From QALR01 sp045646925 (lineage in GTDB: Bacteria; Bacillota; Clostridia; Oscillospirales; CAG-272), in the NCBI GenBank assembly GCA_045646925.1, contig JAZRLQ010000047.1, forward strand, positions 11,036 through 75,035: a stretch of 64,000 nt of DNA, written 5' to 3'. Numbering within the stretch: position 1 is the stretch's first letter; each line of letters opens with the position of its first letter. The notes under the pieces are model-generated. The model made no database searches and was not told the origin of the DNA. It saw only the letters and a list, made by a program, of their open reading frames with translations. The position numbers and the translations under genes are program-made. This document shows positions 6,837 to 15,161 of the stretch, in pieces.

Positions 6837-8624
6837 TTAGGATTCCTTATATAAAACGGGAACAAAGACGTTTTCGACGTTTTGTGACAGCTCAAACGCA
6901 TTGTCTTCCACGAAAACGACGACGTACATCGTGCCGTCGCGCAGAAGCGTTGTGGGGACGATGAAAAGTCCCGCAGTTTCCGGCTGATAGATCTTGCTTC
7001 GTTTGACCCATTCGGGAGCCTGCACGAGAGTTGCCTTGCCGGTTATGGAATCGATGTGATATACGACACCGCGAGAGTCCGTATCCAGCGCTACCTCCTC
7101 TGTGTAGGAGATGAAGACGGTGAACGTATGGGAGAAATCACCTTCCGTGATCGTTGCTTCCAGATAGCCGCAAGCGTCCTTCGGATAAGTGACGGTATAA
7201 TCGTCCAGCGCTTCCATTTTTCCTTGGGAAAGATGGAGGATGAGCGTTTCGTGATAAGGGTAGTCCTGCTCGATGGCAAATTCGATGGGGAGCGTCACAA
7301 CGAAATGCTCGCCATCCCGAATATCGACGGTTTTCACGCCTTCGGCGCTTAGCTTCTGGAGGATCGCGCTGGATTGAGGCGCGTAAACGGCAGCCTTTTT
7401 GGATTCGGTCAAAATTCCCGTTCCTATCATTTTGACGTTGCCGATACAAAAATAGCTTAGCTCGTCGCAGTACGCGAAGGCGCGATTGCCGAGTGCGTTC
7501 AGATTTTCCACAACGATTGTGGAAAGATTTTTGCAGGAATGGAACGCTTCGTCACCGATCGTTTGCAGAGAAGATGGGAAGTGAACGCCCGAAAGAGCTT
7601 CGCAATTTTTGAATGCGCGATCGGAAATGGTCTGCAAGGAAGAGGGAAGCATGACGGTCGCAAGCAATTTGCAATTTTGGAAGGTCTCGGGTTTCAATTC
7701 CGTGATACCCTCTGGAATTTCAATGGAATACAGAGCTTCGCATTTGTAGAATGCGCGGTGTCCGATGCTTGTCATTTCGGAAGGCATTTCGACCCATTCT
7801 AAAGCGAGACATTCGGAAAACGCTTCGTTTCCGATGGTTTTTACGCTTTCGGGAATCAGAATGCCCGTGATCCAGGAGGAAGAAAAGGCGTTATCGGCGA
7901 TGGCGGTGACGGGGATTTCAACTCCGTTTGCGATGACGGACGAGGGCACTGCAAAAAAGCCCTCTTTGCTTTGCGCGTTGAGCAACGTAGCGGTGTTTCC
8001 GCTGATATGATAGGACACGTCGTCTGCAAATCCGGAAGCGTCCAGAACTGGTCGGTATTCCTCCGTTACCATGACGGAAAAGCTTTCATACCAGCCGTCA
8101 AGCTCGATGCCAACCGTGTTTTTTCCGATCGAGGAGAATTCATATTCGGGCGTATAATGCTTTACTTCAAATTCCGATCCGTCTTCCGCGATTGCGAGAA
8201 CGGTGATCGTGCTTTTGTCAAACTCTTCTCCGATATGGTACGTTTTGTTGGGATCATTGATTTGGATGGAGAAGGATTGAATGGCGATACAGTTGATCTC
8301 GAAGTCGTATTCCTTTTCGTGCGTGCCGTCGGAGAAACGGATGACCATGCGGTTTTTTCCGAACGTTAGAGGGATCTGGGCGTCAAGTCCTTGCACATAT
8401 TGATCGGAGGACGTGCCTTTGAAAATGGTGATGGCGTCGGAGGAGATCAGAAAATCACGTACGCGAAGCGTACCTTCTCCGATGACGGTGGCTGAAATAC
8501 GGTCGCCGTTCAGCACGTAGCCGTCAGCAAGTGTAAATTGAGGGTTGTAATCGTTTTTGTTTTTGCAGGAGACCATGCAAACGAGCAAAACGGAAAACAG
8601 AAGAGCGAGCAAAATTTTTTTCAT
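6837..8624 (-). CDS. lipoprotein with bacterial Ig-like domain and BspA-type leucine-rich repeats
   Basis: 595 residues. The signal peptide ends in a plausible lipobox with Cys20 (LLVCMVSC), so the protein is probably lipid-anchored outside the membrane. Residues about 115-190 resemble a bacterial Ig-like domain (YHIGEEFD then VGIELDG). Residues about 225-395 contain six or so LRR_5/BspA repeats, recognisable by repeating units such as IGNEAFSECLAL and ISDRAFKNCEAL about 23 residues apart. Such proteins are usually surface adhesins or ligand binders in gut bacteria; no enzyme motif is seen. It lies 41 bases behind cwlD and probably shares its transcript. AAAGGA precedes the ATG. Confidence 0.8.
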   Translation of the reverse strand: MKKILLALLFSVLLVCMVSCKNKNDYNPQFTLADGYVLNGDRISATVIGEGTLRVRDFLISSDAITIFKGTSSDQYVQGLDAQIPLTFGKNRMVIRFSDGTHEKEYDFEINCIAIQSFSIQINDPNKTYHIGEEFDKSTITVLAIAEDGSEFEVKHYTPEYEFSSIGKNTVGIELDGWYESFSVMVTEEYRPVLDASGFADDVSYHISGNTATLLNAQSKEGFFAVPSSVIANGVEIPVTAIADNAFSSSWITGILIPESVKTIGNEAFSECLALEWVEMPSEMTSIGHRAFYKCEALYSIEIPEGITELKPETFQNCKLLATVMLPSSLQTISDRAFKNCEALSGVHFPSSLQTIGDEAFHSCKNLSTIVVENLNALGNRAFAYCDELSYFCIGNVKMIGTGILTESKKAAVYAPQSSAILQKLSAEGVKTVDIRDGEHFVVTLPIEFAIEQDYPYHETLILHLSQGKMEALDDYTVTYPKDACGYLEATITEGDFSHTFTVFISYTEEVALDTDSRGVVYHIDSITGKATLVQAPEWVKRSKIYQPETAGLFIVPTTLLRDGTMYVVVFVEDNAFELSQNVENVFVPVLYKES

Positions 8625-8665
8625 TGAAGTGATCCTTTATTTTATCCTTATTTTATATATTGGTA

Positions 8666-9436
8666 TCAATCCGGCTGGTTTGTAGCGGAGATATATTCGA
8701 GCAGCGCCGCATAGAGACAAAGTGTGAGCTTCTTTTGATAGTCTTCGCTTTTCAAAAGCTCTCTTTCGTCTTCGTTGGAAAGAAATCCGCATTCCACGAG
8801 AATGGCGGGGATGGTCAGATGGGACATCAGATAAATGGAATCTCCCGCAGGCTTGACCTTGCGGTCGTCGGTGTTGCGCAAGGCGTTTTGTGCGGTATCC
8901 TGCACCGTTTGCGCAAGCGTGAGACTGCGAGTGTGATTTTCGGAGTAATAAACCTGTAGTCCGCGATATTTTTCAATCGGGAAGTTGTTCATGTGTATGC
9001 TGATGAACACGGCGTTTTCCTGACTTTGCGCTAATTGCAGACGCGCGTTCAGATCGTCCGCTTTTTTATGCGGAGAATCGGGATCTGCAAGCTCAATATC
9101 GGTGTCGCGGGTCATGACGACTTGAATATCCATGGTTTCCAGTAACGCTTTCAGCTTGAGTGCGACGGCGAGATTGAGATCCTTTTCGAGCGTGCCGTCT
9201 TTTCCGACGGCGCCTCCGTCACGTCCACCGTGTCCGGGGTCGATCACGACCGTGATATTTTGCGCCGAAAGAGAGGCATTTGCGGAGGCTTTCGTTTCAT
9301 CACGAAACAAAAGCTTGCTGAAACCGAGTGTGACCGAAAGCAGAAGGAGTGCGGAAACGCAAAATTTGAAAAAGAAGGAGCATGAATTTCGAAACAGTTT
9401 TTTTGGATACAAATAAATCACCGCCGTTTTCATCAT
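8666..9436 (-). CDS. cwlD: N-acetylmuramoyl-L-alanine amidase, CwlD type
   Basis: 256 residues. One N-terminal membrane segment (about 15-33) leads to an Amidase_3 domain with the zinc motifs DPGHGGRDGG, the Glu of LEKDLNLA, SIHMNN and the catalytic VECGFLSN. It cleaves the amide between MurNAc and the stem peptide. Length and context fit CwlD, which helps make spore-cortex muramic lactam in Bacillus, but a vegetative role cannot be excluded. The start is uncertain. I took the ATG at 9434-9436; an ATG directly after it, a TTG three codons earlier and a TTG at 9410-9412 are alternatives. No good ribosome binding site is exposed, because a 14-base-pair inverted repeat brackets this region. Confidence 0.85.
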   Translation of the reverse strand: MMKTAVIYLYPKKLFRNSCSFFFKFCVSALLLLSVTLGFSKLLFRDETKASANASLSAQNITVVIDPGHGGRDGGAVGKDGTLEKDLNLAVALKLKALLETMDIQVVMTRDTDIELADPDSPHKKADDLNARLQLAQSQENAVFISIHMNNFPIEKYRGLQVYYSENHTRSLTLAQTVQDTAQNALRNTDDRKVKPAGDSIYLMSHLTIPAILVECGFLSNEDERELLKSEDYQKKLTLCLYAALLEYISATNQPD

Positions 9437-9463
9437 TTTTTGCAAATATATGAAAACGGCGGT
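9420..9463 (-). promoter_or_regulatory. perfect 14-bp stem-loop over the cwlD initiation region
   Basis: ACCGCCGTTTTCAT (9420-9433) and ATGAAAACGGCGGT (9450-9463) are exact inverted complements with a 16-base loop. On the cwlD mRNA the candidate ATG codons sit at the loop edge and in the 3' arm, and the only GG-rich sequence (GGCGG) is also in the 3' arm. No T run follows on the cwlD strand, so translational control is more likely than termination. Confidence 0.6.
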
Positions 9464-9510
9464 ATTTTTATGCCATGAGAATCAGTTCGAAGGTGACTTC
9501 GATCTTGTTT

Positions 9511-10065
9511 TTATTTTTTCGGAATGCCGAAAACGGCGATGTTTTTCGCTCCGCAGTAGTAAGCGATTCCTGCGAAGAGAGCGGGGAGAACCGATACCGT
9601 GATATAGGAGAAGGGCGATCCCGTAATGATGATGAGACCGAGCGCGGGTGCGTCCCAAAGCACTTCGATCAGATTACTTACACCATAAATTCTGCCGAAA
9701 AATCCGTAGTCCTTATAGTAATAAGAGAAGATGTTCACGATGTTCAGAATGAAACTGGGAATGGATGCCATGAGTCCCATATATAATCCAGCGAGCGGAT
9801 TGAGAACCATTCTGCCGCCGTCTGCGGAGATCTTGTTTTTCGCGCCGAGCGTCCAGAGCTGAGAACGGATCAGATAATAATAGAATATGAAAACAAGCGC
9901 GGTGACGATCAGAATGATGGTGTTGACGGATGAGGGGTTTCCGGACGTATCAAGCACAAGGAGAGGCGACGTACACATGATGCTGAATACAGCGAGCGCG
10001 GCATGCGTAACGAGGAGCTTGACGATCTCGCCTCGGTATCTTTGCCAGAATTCTTTGAAGTTCAT
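9511..10065 (-). CDS. multi-spanning membrane protein of unknown function
   Basis: 184 residues with about five hydrophobic segments (about 18-36, 48-68, 92-115, 133-150, 155-178). I do not recognise the family. I chose the second in-frame ATG (10063-10065), because AAAGGA lies upstream of it while the earlier ATG (10084-10086) has none; the spacing is long, so the earlier start stays possible. It is transcribed from a promoter at 10106-10134, diverging from the recombinase gene, and may be co-transcribed with cwlD 75 bases downstream. No catalytic motif is visible. Confidence 0.6.
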   Translation of the reverse strand: MNFKEFWQRYRGEIVKLLVTHAALAVFSIMCTSPLLVLDTSGNPSSVNTIILIVTALVFIFYYYLIRSQLWTLGAKNKISADGGRMVLNPLAGLYMGLMASIPSFILNIVNIFSYYYKDYGFFGRIYGVSNLIEVLWDAPALGLIIITGSPFSYITVSVLPALFAGIAYYCGAKNIAVFGIPKK

Positions 10066-10105
10066 AGTGGAGAGGGTTCCTTTCATAAAAGTAATTACAA
10101 CGATT

Positions 10106-10134
10106 ATTATATCTGTTTTCTTTCATTTGTTCAA
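10106..10134 (-). promoter_or_regulatory. promoter of the membrane protein / cwlD group
   Basis: On the minus strand TTGAAC (10129-10134), a 17-base spacer and TATAAT (10106-10111). Confidence 0.7.
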
Positions 10135-10275
10135 GCGATTTTTCAAAAAATATCGGGAATACGAAAAAAATTAACAAATTTCTCATCTTTTTTGGAAAAA
10201 ATATGGTGGATTTGCGTTTTTTGCGGTATAATGACAGTAAAGCTTCGATTTTACAGAAAGGAGACAAAGCCGTAC

Positions 10276-11319
10276 ATGTCGGAAATGAAGAAAAAAATTA
10301 CGGAGGACACCTCTCCCGTCGTGGAAAGATTTCTCCGATACAAATTGGTCATTCAGGGACGTTCGCCCAAGACGGTGGAAGAATACCGCTTGGATCTACA
10401 TACTTTTTTCGTTTATCAGGTTGCTTTGAGAAAGGGGATCTCTCCGAAATCGGAGGCGTTCAACGATATCACGATCGAATGCGTGGATAATCGTTTCATT
10501 CAGGATATCACGACGCTGGATATTCTCGAATTTTTGGTATATATGGCAAACGAACGCGGAAATTCCACCGCTTCGCGAGCGAGAAAGCTGTCCGCGATCA
10601 AGACGTTTTTCAAGTATATGGTGGCAACCGAGCGTGTTCTGGAAAAAAATCCCGCGGCGGATATCGAAACCCCGAAGCGAAAAAACGCATTGCCGAAATA
10701 TCTGACGGAAAACGAGAGTATTTCGCTTTTGACGAGCGTGCTGGACGACAAGGAGGCGAAATACAAGGAGAGGGATTTTTGTATCATTACGTTGTTTTTG
10801 AACTGCGGAATGCGACTTTCCGAGCTTGTCGGAATCAGCCTTTCGGACATTGACCGAGACCTTCGTTCGTTGCGCGTCGTCGGAAAGGGCAATAAGGAGC
10901 GCATCGTATATCTGAACGAGGCTTGTCAGGATGCGATCCGCAAGTATCTCGATTGCAGAGGGCAGAATCTGACGGATATCAAGGATCCGAATGCGCTTTT
11001 CCTTTCCCGCCTCGGCAGAAGACTCAGTCACAAGACGGTGCAGTGGCTTGTTTACAAATATCTCGAGCAGGCAGGCTTGGAGTACAAGCATTTTTCCACG
11101 CACAAGCTTCGTCACACGGCGGCAACGCTGATGTATCAGGAGGGCGGCGTCGATATCCTTGCTCTCAAGGAGATCCTTGGTCACTCCCAGCTCAGTACGA
11201 CGCAGATCTATACGCATATCGGCGATAAAAAGCTGGAGGAAGCCGTCTCCAAAAATCCGCTTGCGAATATCAATAGCGGCAATATCCGTTCCGCAAAAAA
11301 AGAGGATGCGGAGGAGTGA
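10276..11319 (+). CDS. tyrosine recombinase, XerC/XerD type
   Basis: 347 residues. An N-terminal SAM-like core-binding domain (about 10-125) is followed by a catalytic domain with the complete tyrosine-recombinase set: Arg180 (NCGMRLSEL), Lys204 (VVGKGNKER), His276 and Arg279 (HKLRHTAATLM), His303 (LGHSQLSTTQ) and nucleophile Tyr312 (IYTHIGD). Length and motifs fit the chromosomal Xer recombinases that resolve dimers at dif, and no prophage genes are nearby. It is slightly longer than usual because of a 25-residue insert near residues 50-80. The ATG at 10276 follows AAAGGAG; a second in-frame ATG lies three codons later. XerC and XerD cannot be told apart here. Confidence 0.88.
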   Translation: MSEMKKKITEDTSPVVERFLRYKLVIQGRSPKTVEEYRLDLHTFFVYQVALRKGISPKSEAFNDITIECVDNRFIQDITTLDILEFLVYMANERGNSTASRARKLSAIKTFFKYMVATERVLEKNPAADIETPKRKNALPKYLTENESISLLTSVLDDKEAKYKERDFCIITLFLNCGMRLSELVGISLSDIDRDLRSLRVVGKGNKERIVYLNEACQDAIRKYLDCRGQNLTDIKDPNALFLSRLGRRLSHKTVQWLVYKYLEQAGLEYKHFSTHKLRHTAATLMYQEGGVDILALKEILGHSQLSTTQIYTHIGDKKLEEAVSKNPLANINSGNIRSAKKEDAEE

Positions 11320-11327
11320 AATAAAAA

Positions 11328-11353
11328 AGAACCGCGGTCGCGGTTCTTTTTTT
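11328..11353. terminator. bidirectional terminator between xer gene and membrane protein
   Basis: AGAACCGCG/CGCGGTTCT with a two-base loop, A run before and T run after. It serves both convergent genes. Confidence 0.85.
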
Positions 11354-11361
11354 GTCAGATG

Positions 11362-11931
11362 TTATTCAGCGTCGTTTGCGAATTCGTTTTCTTCTGCCGC
11401 TTTTGCAAGCTCAGCTTCCTTTGCTGCTTTTTCAGCTGCTTCGATAGCGAGTCTTTTTTTCTTCTTTTCACGGGAAGAGAGGTAGGAAACTACGCCGAGT
11501 ACCGCGAAAACGATACCGATAGCGAGATCCTTGAGGTAAGCTACGAGCATTTCCGCGTCTTCAGCAAAGAAAAAGGGGATCGCTCTGACAGCTTCAAAGA
11601 AGGTTACGGTGAAATCTACTTCGCCTTCCGCATACCATGCCTGATATGCGAGATAGATATCGTATCCCACGCAGAGATACCAGGAGAGCGCCAGAACCGC
11701 AACGGCGATAATGACGGAGAGGATAAGACAGATTTTGCTTTCATTTTTTGTTTTTGCAAAGATGGTATAGCCTTTTACAGCGCAAATTACGCCGACAAGA
11801 CCGCTGATTGCCGCGAGATAACCGATCTGATAGAGTACGAACCAAAGAATACCGCCAACGAGAGAGAAGAGAAATGCGCCGACTACGCCGGCAAGAATGT
11901 TTTCTTTTGCTTCAGTGTAATTGTTGTTCAT
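11362..11931 (-). CDS. membrane protein with charged alanine-rich tail, unknown function
   Basis: 189 residues. Four hydrophobic segments (about 12-40, 38-55, 66-90, 133-152) are followed by a cytosolic tail from about 155 that starts with a Lys/Arg cluster (SSREKKKKR) and continues as an Ala/Glu/Lys helix. I do not recognise a family. It has its own consensus promoter and terminator, so it is a single-gene unit. No conserved catalytic residues are apparent. Confidence 0.6.
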   Translation of the reverse strand: MNNNYTEAKENILAGVVGAFLFSLVGGILWFVLYQIGYLAAISGLVGVICAVKGYTIFAKTKNESKICLILSVIIAVAVLALSWYLCVGYDIYLAYQAWYAEGEVDFTVTFFEAVRAIPFFFAEDAEMLVAYLKDLAIGIVFAVLGVVSYLSSREKKKKRLAIEAAEKAAKEAELAKAAEENEFANDAE

Positions 11932-11966
11932 TTGAAAATCTCCTTCTAAAAATGGTTGTATCTATA

Positions 11967-11995
11967 ATTATACCGTTTTTTTTTGTTGTTGTCAA
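11967..11995 (-). promoter_or_regulatory. consensus promoter of the 11362-11931 gene
   Basis: On the minus strand TTGACA (11990-11995), 17 bases including a nine-base A run, and TATAAT (11967-11972). Confidence 0.85.
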
Positions 11996-12015
11996 GGGGC
12001 TTCGGACAAATAAAG

Positions 12016-12468
12016 TTAATTTTTCAGAATGGAGATGTCAAATCGGAAACGGCTTTCCTGTACGGCAACGCCTTGGATCTCGGTATTGTAGTCGAGAAGC
12101 AAAACGCCGCCCTTTTCGAATCGGATCTTGTTGGAAATGTTTTTGGTCGCGACGGTGAAGTCGAAGGCGGCAAATCCCATGTCGTAAAGTCCGCCGTATC
12201 TTCCGTTTTCGGAGAAGGTCATCACGCAGGAGACGGCGCCCTCGCGGACGAGCGTGACGATATTCGGCTCGCTTACGTCGAAGGAGAGTCTGTTGTACGC
12301 CATTCCGTTTTCTCCCATGGATTCCTCGTAGCTGATCTCAATGCGGTTTTCGTCAAAGGACATGAGACCTATGCTCGTAATGCGGATATTGTCTTTTTCT
12401 GCATCCTCGCCTTCGCCGCGGATAACGTTTGCGAAAATTTTGAGTTTTACTTGCTGTTCTTTTTTCAC
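12016..12468 (-). CDS. DUF1934 (YwiB-like) calycin-like small protein
   Basis: 150 residues, all beta-rich, with the DUF1934 pattern: the N-terminal VKLKIFANV strand, the ISYEES motif, and a C-terminal segment reading LLDYNTEIQGV then FRFDISI. YwiB-like proteins have a lipocalin-like barrel and no established biochemical role. I chose the GTG at 12466-12468, preceded by AGAGGA about ten bases upstream, because upstream in-frame sequence runs through the gpmI terminator hairpin. It follows gpmI by 76 bases, so expression may depend on readthrough. Family assignment is moderate, function unknown. Confidence 0.7.
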   Translation of the reverse strand: MKKEQQVKLKIFANVIRGEGEDAEKDNIRITSIGLMSFDENRIEISYEESMGENGMAYNRLSFDVSEPNIVTLVREGAVSCVMTFSENGRYGGLYDMGFAAFDFTVATKNISNKIRFEKGGVLLLDYNTEIQGVAVQESRFRFDISILKN

Positions 12469-12484
12469 GGTAAAGAATTCCTCT

Positions 12485-12527
12485 GTATAAAAATAATTGT
12501 CGAACGGCAGCGAGCCGCCGTTCGACA
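12485..12527 (-). terminator. terminator after gpmI
   Basis: On the minus strand an 11-base-pair perfect stem (TGTCGAACGGC/GCCGTTCGACA) is followed by ATTATTTTTAT. The imperfect T tract suggests partial readthrough into the DUF1934 gene. Confidence 0.6.
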
Positions 12528-12544
12528 GAAAAGATCGGATATGA

Positions 12545-14188
12545 TTATTTGATAAGGCTTTCGCACCACATTTCGGGAGCTTCGTAGCCGAGCATATTGA
12601 CGGTGGTAGCCGCAACGTTTGCAAGACCGAAATCGGAGCCTTCCTTCATGGTGTACTTTTCGGTGTAGAAGTTGTCGTAGATGATGCAGGGAACGGGGTT
12701 GAGGGTGTGGCTGGTCTTTGCCTTGGGAGAACCGTCGGCATTGGTCTTTACCTTGCCCTTCTTGTCGGTTTCGAACATTTCATCTGCGTTACCGTGGTCA
12801 GCGGTGATGATCGCAACGCCCTTTGCCGCGTCAACAGCCTTGAGGATTCTTGCGAGCTGAACGTCGAGCGCTTCAACGGAGATGACGGTTGCCGCGTAGT
12901 TACCGGTGTGGCCTACCATGTCACCGTTGGGGAAGTTGCAGCGGATGAACTGATATTTGCCGGATTCGATCGCTTCGATCACCTGGTCCGCAATGTAAGC
13001 GCACTGCATCCAGGGTCTCTGTTCGAAGGGAACGATATCGGAGGGGATCTCCTGATAGGTTTCGGTGGAATCGTCGAACTTGCCGCTCTTGTTACCGTTC
13101 CAGAAGTAAGTAACGTGACCGTATTTCTGGGTTTCGGAGATCGCGTACTGCGTGATACCGGTGTCAGCGAGATATTCGCCCATGGTATTGGTGATCGCAG
13201 GGGGAGCGACGAGGTAACGGGAAGGAACGTGGAGGTCGCCGTCGTATTCGAGCATACCTGCGTAAACGACGGAAGGAACGCGAACGCGGTCGAATTTGTC
13301 GAAATCTGCGCCTGCTTCGAAGGTCTTGGAGATTTCGATCGCGCGGTCGCCGCGGAAGTTGAAGAAGATAACGCTGTCGCCGTCTTCGATGGTGCCGGCG
13401 GGAGCGCCGTTTTCAGCGATAACGAATGCGGGGAGATCCTGGTCGATCACGCCGGTTTCCGCGCGGTAGGTTTCGATTGCTTCTTTTGCGGAAGCGAACT
13501 GTCTGCCTTCGCCGAGAACGTGGGTGTGCCAGCCGTCTTCAACCATCTTCCAGTTTGCTTCGTAACGGTCCATGGTGATCTTCATTCTGCCGCCGCCGCT
13601 TGCGATCTTTGCGCAGAAGGTAGCGTTGTTGAGAGAAGCGAGGAATGCTTCGAAGGGTTCAACGTATTCGAGAGCGGAGGTTTCGCCAACGTCACGACCG
13701 TCGAGGAGGATGTGAACGCGAACGTTCTTCACGCCTTCAGCCTTTGCTTTTTCAACCATTGCCTTGAGATGATTGATGTGGGAGTGAACGTTACCGTCGG
13801 AGAAGAGGCCGAGGAAGTGGAGCGTCGTGCCGTTTGCTACGCAGTTGCCGGTGAGGCTCTTCCATGTTTCGCCTTCAAACATTCTGCCGGTTTCGATGGA
13901 TTCGGTAACGAGCTTTGCGCCCTGTGCGAAAACCTGACCGGAGCCGAGCGCGTTGTGACCGACTTCGGAGTTACCCATATCGTCGTCAGACATGAGACCT
14001 ACAGCGGTGCCGTGAGCGCGGAGCTTGGTCCAAGCGTATTTCTCCATCAAAGTGTCGAGAGTGGGGGTATATGCGTTTTTTACAGCGTTGCCCGCGCCGT
14101 CGGGAGCGATACCGATACCGTCCATAACGATGGTAACGACGGGTCCGGTCACACCGATGTTCAACGCGGATTTGTTCAATTTTGCCAT
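12545..14188 (-). CDS. gpmI: cofactor-independent phosphoglycerate mutase, plant-type long form
   Basis: 547 residues. It converts 3-phosphoglycerate to 2-phosphoglycerate in glycolysis with two Mn ions and a phosphoserine intermediate. The alkaline-phosphatase-fold metal motifs are present: MDGIGIAPDG, the catalytic serine in DDDMGNSEVGHNALG, DGRD, ASGGGRM, FNFRGDRAIE, and HGNADEM with the late TSHTLNPVP segment. Its length and inserts (HVTYFWNGNKSG, RAHGTAVGLMSDD) resemble the roughly 560-residue plant enzyme more than the 510-residue Bacillus form. It has a perfect consensus promoter and its own terminator, as expected for a highly expressed glycolytic gene, and no other glycolytic genes are beside it. 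Confidence 0.93.
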   Translation of the reverse strand: MAKLNKSALNIGVTGPVVTIVMDGIGIAPDGAGNAVKNAYTPTLDTLMEKYAWTKLRAHGTAVGLMSDDDMGNSEVGHNALGSGQVFAQGAKLVTESIETGRMFEGETWKSLTGNCVANGTTLHFLGLFSDGNVHSHINHLKAMVEKAKAEGVKNVRVHILLDGRDVGETSALEYVEPFEAFLASLNNATFCAKIASGGGRMKITMDRYEANWKMVEDGWHTHVLGEGRQFASAKEAIETYRAETGVIDQDLPAFVIAENGAPAGTIEDGDSVIFFNFRGDRAIEISKTFEAGADFDKFDRVRVPSVVYAGMLEYDGDLHVPSRYLVAPPAITNTMGEYLADTGITQYAISETQKYGHVTYFWNGNKSGKFDDSTETYQEIPSDIVPFEQRPWMQCAYIADQVIEAIESGKYQFIRCNFPNGDMVGHTGNYAATVISVEALDVQLARILKAVDAAKGVAIITADHGNADEMFETDKKGKVKTNADGSPKAKTSHTLNPVPCIIYDNFYTEKYTMKEGSDFGLANVAATTVNMLGYEAPEMWCESLIK

Positions 14189-14240
14189 GATTTTTATTTC
14201 CTTTCTTTATTTATATATTTGAAATAAAAGCTTTAACAAT

Positions 14241-14269
14241 ATTATATCGTATTTTTTCTCTGATGTCAA
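14241..14269 (-). promoter_or_regulatory. perfect consensus sigma-A promoter of gpmI
   Basis: On the minus strand TTGACA (14264-14269), 17 bases, TATAAT (14241-14246). Confidence 0.9.
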
Positions 14270-14303
14270 GCCTTCGGATTTTCTTTGCGAAGAAAACGGA
14301 GAG

Positions 14304-14966
14304 TTAAAGCTTCCAGACAGAGAAGCTATGCTCCGCGGGCTCGTTTGTGCAAATGGAAACGCGGTATCCGGGAATTTCGCGCAGTTCCTTGAAGAACGCG
14401 TCGGTCTGCGGGAGATTGTCCTGAGAAATGGTGCAAACGCCTCTGCGGAAGTCGCATTTGAGAGTGGAGAGGCCGATCGCGAATCCTTTTCCTCTCATTT
14501 TGACGTAGCTTTCGCGCAACGTCCAGAGTCGGCAGAACGCCTCGTTGGGATCGGCGGAAAGCATCATTGCGGCGTATTCGTTGCGTGAGAAGAAGCGATT
14601 GGCAACGCCCATTGCTTCGTGGGGCTTCTGTGTGCTTTCGATGTCCACGCCGCATTCCGCGTCGGAGACGGTGAGGATGACGACGTCGCCGCTGTGAGAG
14701 AGGTTGAAATGAATTTCGGGATGATTTTTAAGAGAAGGCTTGCCGAATTCGTTGGTCTCGGTCTCGATATCGGAGAGACCGAAGGATTTTTTCAGCACCT
14801 CGTCGAGAAGCAGACCTGCGCCGAGCAGAGCGGCTTTCGTTTCCATGCGCTTGGTCGTTTCAATACGGGACTTTCTTTCGGGAGAAACTCTGTCTATATA
14901 GGTTTCGATCGCTTTTTCCGATTTCAGAAAAGCGATATCAAGATAGTATGTTTTTGCGTATGCCAT
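14304..14966 (-). CDS. 4'-phosphopantetheinyl transferase, Sfp type
   Basis: 220 residues. It transfers 4'-phosphopantetheine from coenzyme A to a serine of acyl- or peptidyl-carrier proteins. The Sfp motifs are in order: FGKPSL (74-79), FNLSHSGD (87-94), the Mg-binding GVDIE with Asp108 and Glu110, and WTLRESYVKMRGKG with Trp148, Glu152 and Lys156. No NRPS, PKS or carrier-protein gene is nearby, so it may serve primary fatty acid synthesis or a distant cluster. The ATG at 14964-14966 has GGAGG seven bases upstream. A promoter lies at 15010-15038. Confidence 0.9.
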   Translation of the reverse strand: MAYAKTYYLDIAFLKSEKAIETYIDRVSPERKSRIETTKRMETKAALLGAGLLLDEVLKKSFGLSDIETETNEFGKPSLKNHPEIHFNLSHSGDVVILTVSDAECGVDIESTQKPHEAMGVANRFFSRNEYAAMMLSADPNEAFCRLWTLRESYVKMRGKGFAIGLSTLKCDFRRGVCTISQDNLPQTDAFFKELREIPGYRVSICTNEPAEHSFSVWKL

Positions 14967-15009
14967 GATAAACCTCCGTGATGGCGGATCTTTGTGAATG
15001 ATTGATACC

Positions 15010-15038
15010 AATATATCACATTTTATAATCAAAGTCAA
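15010..15038 (-). promoter_or_regulatory. promoter of the phosphopantetheinyl transferase gene
   Basis: On the minus strand TTGACT (15033-15038), 17 bases, TATATT (15010-15015). Confidence 0.65.
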
Positions 15039-15091
15039 TTTGCTGAAAGCATTTTTCATCTATGAGAGGAGAAATATTTTTCTTTTTTCTA

Positions 15092-15120
15092 TAGACAAAC
15101 GCGCGGAAATTTGATAAAAT
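15092..15120 (+). promoter_or_regulatory. promoter of the HAD phosphatase gene
   Basis: TAGACA (15092-15097), 17 bases, TAAAAT (15115-15120), 41 bases before the start. Confidence 0.65.
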
Positions 15121-15161
15121 AATAAGAGAAACACTTTTTGCGAAAGGATCGGTCAGAAAAA

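Noticed and set aside
10276..11319. Integrase of a mobile element using the tRNA-Glu site
   Set aside because: The protein looks like a chromosomal Xer recombinase, lies nearly 10 kb from the tRNA, and no phage or conjugation genes are between them.
12707..14227. Long open frames opposite gpmI, murG (47872-49128), the PBP gene (54090-55652), lon (35389-37083) and GH3 (58894-60297)
   Set aside because: They lie antisense to genes with full family motifs, have no ribosome binding sites or protein motifs, and arise from codon bias of the real gene.
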